Below are positions 55,966-64,000 of a DNA stretch of 64,000 bases, one piece after another; position 1 is the first letter of the stretch; each line of letters starts with the position of its first letter. The position numbers and the translations under genes were made by a program. Under the pieces are notes generated by a model. It was not told where the DNA came from. It ran no database searches and worked only from the letters and a program-made list of their open reading frames with translations. The stretch is from Daucus carota subsp. sativus (Eukaryota; Streptophyta; Magnoliopsida; Apiales; Apiaceae). The DNA lies in NCBI RefSeq assembly GCF_001625215.2, contig NC_030387.2:31705606-31769605 (forward strand), written 5' to 3'.

Positions 55966-57312
55966 CTTAAATATGTACATCATCTCAAATTAGAATTTGG
56001 TAAAAAAATTTATTTTAACGTTTAACCTAAATCCCGTGAAAGATATTCTGTTCTTACAATAATTTAAGTTCCAGCTATAAAGCTTAGCTAAAAATAGAAA
56101 AGTTTGATAAATTTTATTCCATCCGTCTCGCTCGATTATATATAATTTTTTTGCATCGTGCCCATTTTAATGCTCGAATATATACAATTTTACAACTTAT
56201 TTTCAAAATTTTTTCTTTTCGAATAAAAGTTTAAAAACTAAAATTTTAACTTTAATTTTTTTTAAAAATTATTTATGAAACCATATTTATAGCGCTCATC
56301 GTGACACAGGGACTATGTGTTAGGAAGGTTAACTGTGTGGCCGAGTTTGGATTTTTTTTTTAGAGTAGTACAACGTAACCCAAATAAATGCACCAAATAT
56401 TTACCAAGTTATGTGGCATAACACATGTTAAATTTTAATTGGAGCACATATGTATGTGTCTATGTATTGACGACTCAGTATTTAGGAAAAAAAAAATTGA
56501 AGTATCACTTTTTTTGTAATGTATTTAAACAATTGAACTTACAAAAATCCGAAAATCTGTCTTTCATTTAATAGTGAATTCTCTAGTCATTTCTAGTTGG
56601 CTAAGATTTTTTGATTAATTATGTAATTTTCATAGAAATCTGAAATCTGAAAACCTCTCTTTCACTGAATAGTGAATTCTCTGAATAATTCTAGTCGGCT
56701 AAGATTTTTCGATTCAGATTCGAGTTGTGCATTTCATAGAAATCTGAAATGTGAGCGGTGGGTTGGAGGAACGTTATACGCATGGTTCCAGAAAAATTTA
56801 ATACGGATCTAAAGGGTGCATGTGTGTGTGTTGAGAAAAAAGAAAGATTTTGGCATATGCATGGTCCCGTATCTTGACATGATATAAGTTGTTAACAGAT
56901 AAGTTAGTTGGCATTGATGAATTTACAAGAGAAGAGGAGTTACTGGGTGGTCTACGACAGGACATGATCGACGTGGGAGAAACATACAACATTCAATCTT
57001 TGTGGACAAGTCTACGACAATATCTGAAACCCATGAGGCACCCCTTTAATACCTTATTCAATGACCAGCCATGCATCAACGCCAACGTACTACTACGACC
57101 ACTGTGTTTATTGCGCTGTGTAACTTCTTCTCTTCACAAGTCTCCCTCAACTTTGCTGGATTTTTTAACACATTCATCTCTTCTCTCGTTTTGTTTTTCA
57201 CGTGCAAGATGGATTAGGTGGTGTTATGATCAAACATGACTGTGGTAAACGAGACTCATCACCAATTTCAAACTCCACCGGACAAAATTTTGGTCACCTA
57301 GCGTTGGACTTA
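55966..57312. other. Gap with a possible decayed Stowaway and an unassigned ORF
   Basis: At about 56117-56320 there is a Stowaway-like left end (ATTCCATCCGTCTCGCTCG) and a decayed right end. At 56889-57239 a 116-codon frame opens with MLTDKLVGIDEFTREEELLG. The first 48 residues look protein-like (acidic, amphipathic) and the rest does not. I do not recognise it; it could be a gene fragment. Two near-copies of TCTGAAAACCTCTCTTTCACT sit near 56553 and 56650. Confidence 0.35.
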
Positions 57313-57320
57313 ACTGTTGG

Positions 57321-58259
57321 CAGAGGGGATCTTAGCAGGGGGAAGGGGGGCAACTGTAGGGCGGTAAAATGATCCGGGTGATCCCGGATACCCCTCTACT
57401 CAAATGCCGGATCATATTATTTTTAGCTTGTCCAGATTTGGGTCCGGGATCGTTTTATTCGGGTATAAACTGATCTTGAGTATTTAAGATTCGGATCTGA
57501 ACCGGATATGATCTAGTATCATATTTTCAATTTTTTAACCGAGTAGTTTATGATCTATCGAATATGAGCCGGAAATGATCCACTAACATCAAATATCATT
57601 ATTATTTCAGTTGTTCAAAAAATTATCATTTAGTCTAGGTAAAAATAATATTATAAAGTATAATAATTTTGAATTAAAACTTATAGTTATGTGTTGATAT
57701 ATATCATTTATTAAATATATATGAATATAATAAGCACGATTCCATTAAATAAATTATATTTTATGAAGATATAAACTTAAATAAGATATTGCAATTTTAT
57801 AAAATGATGACTATTTATTTGGAAATATGATGGTGTTAAAATATAATATGTATATGAGTTTGAATCGAATATGAACCGTGGATCATATTCGGTTATTCGG
57901 GTAGAATCATATTATGAAAAATTACATAAAACCGAATCTGAGCGGGTATAGCGTATAGGTGTGCTCGTATCCAGGATCATATATTATACGAGCTTAATTT
58001 TTCCGCCAGATTTGAATCGTTTTCGAAACGGATATGAGACATGTATCATATTTTCGAGCAGGATATGAGCCGAGACACCGGATAGTTCGTATCGATTTAC
58101 AGCCCTAGGCAACTGACCCCTTAAATTTTAGTTTTTTTAATATTATACATATTTTTAGATTGTAAAATTGAAATTGATCCTCTTAATTTTTTTATGATCT
58201 CTCTTAATTTTTTTTTAAAAAAATTGATCCTCTTAACTTTATAGTCAGATCCGCCACTG
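57321..58259. mobile_element. Outer hAT-type MITE, TSD ACTGTTGG
   Basis: Ends CAGAGGGGATC and GATCCGCCACTG are flanked by the perfect 8-bp direct repeat ACTGTTGG (57313-57320 and 58260-58267). Without the nested element inside, it is only about 180 bp long and non-coding. Confidence 0.8.
57357..58107. mobile_element. Inner hAT-type MITE nested in the outer one, TSD GGCAACTG
   Basis: 751 bp. Left end TAGGGCGGTAAAATGATCCG, right end CGATTTACAGCCCTA. The perfect 8-bp direct repeat GGCAACTG lies at 57349-57356 and 58108-58115. The interior repeats GGATCATAT and CCGGATATGA in both orientations. It inserted after the outer element. Confidence 0.88.
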
Positions 58260-59007
58260 ACTGTTGGAGCGTATCGACCGGGCTCCTAAATCATTATTCA
58301 CATAATAACATTAAGCAAGTGAATGTTAAGATTAATGAATTTTTCCAGTGCGGTAAAACCAACATTTAAACTTCTAGAAATAAAACAGTGATTATAATAT
58401 GTCCGGGCAACGGAAGCCGTTGATCCTAATTTCTTGCTTCTGCTTTTTTTCTTAACCCGTTCATGTAAAGAAGTAATAAGTATTTTTAAGAAGGCATGAA
58501 AAAGAAGTTGAGAAGTGCTAATTTTTTAAAATAATTTTTACTACTTTTTTAAATATCTTAATAACTTGTAGTTATTAATTTACTTCTTACTTCTACCCCA
58601 TTTCTTTATTTTGAAAAAGAAACCAATTTTCTTGAAATAACTCAAACGATCCCAAAAACTGTATACGAATGAGAAAAATGCTTGTTCACATGCACCCCGA
58701 AGTGATCTACATAACCAGCGTAAATTACTAAAAATTTAGTTAGTAATAATTTAAGAATAATTTTAAATTATACAGATATGCTTTTAATTCAAGTTTTTTT
58801 TTTATATATAAAAAACCAGTTAAAAGGACGGTTCGGTAAAGATTTGTTTTTCAATTGATTTTTTAGAAAGAAATAGAAATTAAAACAAAGTGGTTTTTCA
58901 AAAGAATTAAGATATAATTTAAAACAATATTATAACGAATTGAAATTGAAAAGGGGAAATAAAATCAGAACCGGCAAACTCAATTAACAGTGCCACTCAG
59001 GCACTCA
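58260..59007. other. Gap between hAT MITEs
   Basis: AT-rich non-coding DNA; nothing recognised. Confidence 0.4.
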
Positions 59008-59015
59008 CTAATCAC

Positions 59016-59734
59016 TAGGGATGAGCAAAACCGAACCACAAACCGCAACCGAAACCGAAACCATGAAAAACCGAACAAAACCGCACCACTAAAAACCGAA
59101 CCATTTTATAACCAAACCGAATAAAAACCGAACCAATAATATGGTTGCGGTTTGGTTTTAAATTTTTTAAAACCGAATACAAACCGAACCGAACCGAATG
59201 AAATTAATTATATAATATTTTATATATTTTGTAAATATATATAATAATATTTTAGTTTAAGTTTATAATTAATCTAATAATTTTATACAAATCTAGTATG
59301 TATAATGTTGTGGTGCAAGAGCCTGATTGGAGGGTTAGTTCATTGAATCACGGTGCAGGAGCCTGACGGTTTCTACACTGAATCTGGATCAAGTTTTCCG
59401 ATTATTGTAGAACAGCACATGGATGAGCAAACATCAGAAACTGTGGAGGATTGAGAGAAAGTCTTTGAATGAAAAATGATATAGCAATATAGCATAGTTG
59501 GACAATATCGTATTTATACGGAGTTAACGAGTGTTGCGCGACCCAACGAATCTTATACATATTTGGTTTCGAAACCGAAACCGCACCATTTAAAACCGAA
59601 ACCGAATTCAAAAAACCGAACCGCACCATTTATGAATGGTTTGGTTTTGGTTTTTGATTTTAGAAACCGAATAAATATGGTTACGGTGCGGTTTTGACTC
59701 AAAACCGCACCAAACCGAACCATGCTCATGCCTA
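59016..59734. mobile_element. hAT-type MITE with imperfect TSD
   Basis: 719 bp, with ends TAGGGATGAGCAAAACCGAA and CGAACCATGCTCATGCCTA. The flanking 8-mers are CTAATCAC and CTGGTCAC (6 of 8 identical), consistent with an older hAT insertion. The interior is a degenerate array of AAACCGAACC at both ends. An inner stretch (about 59300-59550) is different and may be a further insertion. Confidence 0.75.
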
Positions 59735-62505
59735 CTGGTCACTATGGTAATTGGTACAGAACTGAGATATACAATATTATTAGTAACTGCTTGTCTGCTT
59801 TATAGATTGACACAAATAAGCACAGACATCGTTTAAAAAGCTGCCCGGAAAAGACCTTGTCTAGAAAAATTTGCACGGCAAAGACCTTCAGGCAAGTCAA
59901 CGGCTAGCTGCAATGCAATCTGCCATTCCGCCAAGGTTCGTTGACAGTTTGTCATTTCCAGACTCGCAGCCCAACACGACACAGCTTGTCTGACTAATAT
60001 CGGTTCTATGTCTAGACGGAACGAGCACGATCCACTATAAGCAGCAAAGCTCGAACCTTTTGACCGGTTCTAACGAGTCACCCTATCATAGAAGCCTGTT
60101 TAAAATTCATCGATCAATGACTGAATCTGTTACATATATTTTTTAGATAAGATAGATTAGGAATGAATATAACCCGATTAAACCGTTCAAACTGAACCAA
60201 ACCAATCCTAAAGACCGATTAAACTGATCGATCAAAACCGAAACTTGAATGGTTCGATTTTTAAAAACTCAATAAAATTGGGTTGAGTGATGGTTTAACA
60301 GATTTTAATCCTAAAACAATCCAACCAGTAATAATTAAAGACCCATTGAATAAAATATTCAGTCCAGCCCTAGTTCGTAGTTTTGTCTTTGTAGTCTCTC
60401 ACTTTCAACACTTAATATTTTATCCTTTCAAACCGTAAACAACTTCAAATTCTACTCTGATTTAGTGCTTCTATCTGATTCTTGATTTAGGTCGACATGA
60501 CTTATATCATTTTTTGTGTATTTTTTTCACACAAATGATTTTATTAACATAAATTGTTTAACAAAACAAACATCAAAACCTATTCGGAACAAACCCTATA
60601 ACAGTCAACTACAGCCTGTTGTGAAACAAAAAATAAATTACACAAATAGTCGATTTGTTTTTAGATTGCTTAACACATAAAATATTGAAATTTTTTAATC
60701 CAAAAAGTATTACAATAGCATCTCAATCAATCCAACCTATATCAGTTCTAAAACTAATAACATCACAATTGACTTTCACAGAAGTATCATCTATAGCCCG
60801 ACGTTCCAAAAATTATGAGCTACATCAACCAATATTAGAGTAACAAATATCCAGAATATGAATAATTTTTTATAACGAAAGGTGCTCATACAGTATCCAT
60901 CACCGTCCCGGGTACAATGACCTATATATATATAATTATTATTGTTTCTATATACCAAATAAATCTTAAAGGGATATAGTTTACTTCCTCTGTTTAAGTG
61001 TATTGAATTAGATAATAAAAATTATTGTTTTTTGTTTGATTTTTCTTGTGAATAAAAATTTTGGTTATAAATATTTCATATGATTAACCCTCCCTTAAAT
61101 TGCTTGTTTTTTTATTGTTCTTGCTTATTTCAGTGATTTTCTTAATAAATATCCTCTCGTTGGGCAAAGTTTTCTTAGATTATATCACCGAAACTTTCAG
61201 TTTTCATTCTTATTCGTTTTCAGAGATTTTTTAGATTTGTGAATGGATCGATTATCTCCTGGTGTAGGTTCATGATGCAAATCTAATAGATTTAGTTTGC
61301 AATTGGATTTTCTCTTGTATGTTATAATTATAGTTTGATAGTTTGATTTCTCTTCCTAGTGAGAGTGTGTCATTTTTCTTCTTTTGTGAAAGTTGGCTTG
61401 AATTTAGCAATTAAAGCATTTCAAAAATTGCATTTGTTAGCTCAAATGGTTTTTACATCTATACAGAATTAGGCAGAAGTAAAGACTCTTAAGCTAGACC
61501 TTTCGGTGGATGTTAATACTTAATATAGCAATCATCATTAAAATCATACTCTCACGCACATATCTCCCTCACAAGTCCACTATGGCAGTAACTAGGGTCT
61601 GTTAATTTTCTTTATCTCTCAGATAAATTGAGTTTAACATGATGACCATAATAGTTAAAATTGTGTAGGCATATAGATTGCTTTCTGCCGTTATTCCATT
61701 GTGATCACTACAAAGTCATTTAACAACTTGTTTTAATTTATTCAACCAGACAACTAAATATACAATTAAGAAAGCTACCAAATTTATGATTTATAACTGT
61801 CACAAACAGCATATCCTAGCACAGAAATTAACATCACTTTACAAGAAAGTGTAAAAAGAAACACCATTAAAGGAATTACTGTTTAGAGTAAAAGAACAAA
61901 GCAAGGACCCTTTCAGAGACTCCTATATGATCACAAGCTGGGTTAAACAGTCGGACTGTATTCCACACTTATAAATAAAGCAAACCAATATGCTCCCGAT
62001 AAAAATAAAGGGGTAGGCGAAAGGTTACATCAATACAAACTATCAAACATATTTCATGGAGAAACCAATATAAGAAAAATAAAGCACAACTTACTCCAAG
62101 AGCTATACAAACAAAAGCACCAGTAAAATAGAAAGTAAAGACATAGAAATGTGAAGGAAATACAGGCAGCAAGTAAAATGAGTTACAAGCAGCAAAGCGA
62201 ATCCCATCAATTAATATCGCACTACATTTTAGAACAGGCCTCTGCAAACTTTATTCTCACAGAGCCTTAGTACTAGTGCTTGTACACACTACACACCCCA
62301 AGGGTATATTTAATCATATCCAACTAAAAAAATACATAACAAACAAATTCATGGATAGATAGTTCTTCAAAAAAACAGTTTTATCCACTGCAAAAATAAT
62401 ATACTGCTATTCCTGATGAAATTTTCGTACTACCAAACATGCATCATGCTTCAAAAGTTACATTCTATCACATATATAAGGATTTAAAACTGTTAGCTAA
62501 GAATG
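59735..62505. other. Gene-free region
   Basis: Non-coding AT-rich DNA. At about 60158-60372 lies a stretch with hAT-like ends (TAGGAATGAATAT; ATATTCAGTCCAGCCCTA) and AAACCG-type repeats. I found no target duplication for it. No genes supported. Confidence 0.4.
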
Positions 62506-62509
62506 GCCT

Positions 62510-63880
62510 CAGAATTGCAGAATTAGTCAACAAGTGGCTTAAAAAGCCATTCAGTCCCGAAAGATGGTGTATTTTAATTCTGATTTCCTCACTGGCACCA
62601 CATTGAATAGAAAGTTTAATTTAAAACATACATACAATTAATAAAAGCTTTAGTGAGTGAAAAACAAATGACAGATATCTCAAATCATATTTGCATCATC
62701 AATGATTGTGCTCAGACAGCCAAGGGGTTGTCTTCAGAACTGGGGGATTAAACCCAGATCAGAAACTCTAGTCCACATAAGCCTCATCACCGCAATAATC
62801 AATATCTAGACATTAACACATACTAACACTCAAAAGCTTAAGAAACAAGAGAAACTATTGAAGAAATATAATCCAAGTCTGAAATGTGCATGTAATCTCA
62901 TGGCAGGTCCCAAATGATAATTGCAGACATTATGCTTCACCAAGGCAATAGGATATGAAAACACTTTCAGTGCTCTTGACAGATAGCAATCAGTTCAACC
63001 ACTATCGCATCAAAGTGAAGTTTGTGACCATATTTGATCAATCATGTATTACAAATATTAATAAAATTCACCAAAATTTTGAAGAGCTTTATGTAGAAAA
63101 CAAGTTACCAACATATACATCAAATGATATAAGATTGAACTCAAAATTTTGATAATCACATTAAAATAGCGTCTTCCTTACACAAGAACAGTTCAGCTTG
63201 AGACACCATTACATCAAGTCTTTGCTTAATTGATTACATTTCCACCATATATTCTATCAATAATCTTTTAAACAACTCAAACACAAGTGACAACCAACAA
63301 ACTAACCTTGTATTCATTAATATATACAATAAATCAACTGCGAGGTAAATTTAATAAAATCAACAAAACAGCACTCAGAACAATACGGACAAAAAGTAAA
63401 CTATTTCATTCATACCGATTCCCAGTTGCTTCAGTTGCTTAATCGCCATCCACATCAGCCGCATTCTATATATAAATAAAAAATCAAAGACAAGAAGCAC
63501 ACAAAACAGTCAGTTATCAGCAATTAAACGCTTCAGAATTGCAGAATTAGTCAACAAGCGGCTTAAACAAGCCATTCAGTCCCGAAAGATGGTGTATTTT
63601 AATTCTAATTTCCTCATTAGCACCAAATCAAATACACCATATAATTCATTTTAAAAAATGCTCAGACAGCCAAGGGGTTGTCTACAGAACCCAGGGAGAT
63701 TAAGCCCCAAGATTCAGAAACTCTAGTCCACATAAGCCTCATCACCACATTAATCAATCAAAAATATTGCAAAACAAACTCTAAATAATGTAGAATTGTA
63801 ATTCTCATGGCAAGTCCCAAATGGTAATTGCAGATGCTGCATCACCACAAGGCAATAGGATATGAGAATGCCTGCAATTA
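62510..63880. repeat. Direct duplication with period about 1 kb
   Basis: Blocks at about 62513-62600, 62708-62800 and 62895-62955 recur in the same order at about 63535-63625, 63660-63755 and 63805-63870. Shared words include AGTCCCGAAAGATGGTGTAT and GCTCAGACAGCCAAGGGGTT. Spacing between blocks differs, so indels have accumulated. The right copy looks less decayed. Confidence 0.8.
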
Positions 63881-63890
63881 GGCTCGGCTC
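63804..63890 (-). pseudogene. Possible last exon of a minus-strand WD40-like gene
   Basis: On the minus strand, after an acceptor-like CCTAATTGCAG (near 63873), an open frame reads HSHILLPCGDAASAITIWDL-P then TGA. The GD...ITIWDL pattern resembles the end of a WD40 repeat. The homologous place in the left copy (about 62903-62955) has two indels and a stop, so that copy is broken. The upstream exons would lie beyond the window edge. The short match means this could be coincidence. Confidence 0.3.
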
Positions 63891-64000
63891 TTTTCAAAGC
63901 CAAGCAGACAGGCTTGCTGTGTGACGATTTGTAGGGCAATTGGGTTTTGCGAATACTGATTCGGTTCGCCCCAATTTCATATTAGCCTGAATCGTCAGTA

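Overview
The window is plant nuclear DNA, almost certainly from a dicot. It has AT-rich intergenic sequence with small GT-AG introns, a NAC and an R2R3-MYB transcription factor gene, a CAX-interacting-protein-4-like gene, and a dense plant-type transposon load (Stowaway, hAT, Harbinger and CACTA elements, a solo LTR and a complete Ty3/gypsy element of the Tat type). I cannot name the species from the sequence alone.

Layout. 1-12.35 kb: a large tandem duplication carrying two intact copies of a CXIP4-like zinc-knuckle gene (CDS 2790-3848 and 10563-11621), each with a 5' UTR intron. Between them lie an orphan last exon of a RACK1-type WD40 gene (5501-5602), a hAT-type MITE with a perfect 8-bp target duplication, and local tandem duplications. 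12.8-20.5 kb: a degenerate 60-bp minisatellite; a 3.6-kb Harbinger-like element with a broken Myb/SANT-like ORF and a nested hAT MITE; and a 2.24-kb solo LTR with a perfect 5-bp target duplication. 20.9-22.8 kb: two long inverted repeats (foldback structures) plus a third partial copy of their arm. 24.1-26.6 kb: a non-autonomous CACTA element with a residual transposase-associated zinc domain.

30.4-43.3 kb: a complete, apparently very young LTR retrotransposon (12,907 bp, 996-bp LTRs that read identical, 5-bp target duplication CTAAA, tRNA-Asn-like primer site, one 2150-residue gag-pol frame). Downstream of pol it carries a three-exon antisense gene whose reading phases join perfectly (776 residues) and which has its own minus-strand TATA box. 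The whole element is studded with about 45 copies of a short, mostly same-oriented GC-rich word (consensus RGGMCGCGYCC). They occur in the LTRs, in three reading frames of gag-pol, in the introns and exons of the antisense gene, and in untranslated DNA. I saw no close match in the other 51 kb. I regard this as the most unusual signal in the window.

43.3-64 kb: MITEs, then a three-exon NAC gene (46585-47790) and a three-exon MIXTA-like (subgroup 9) R2R3-MYB gene (53226-55115). The rest is mostly gene-free sequence with MITEs, including a hAT MITE nested inside another hAT MITE, both with perfect 8-bp target duplications. At the right edge a duplicated segment may hold the 3' end of a minus-strand gene. 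The host genes are independent transcription units with no operon-like relationship; the LTR retrotransposon is a self-contained module.
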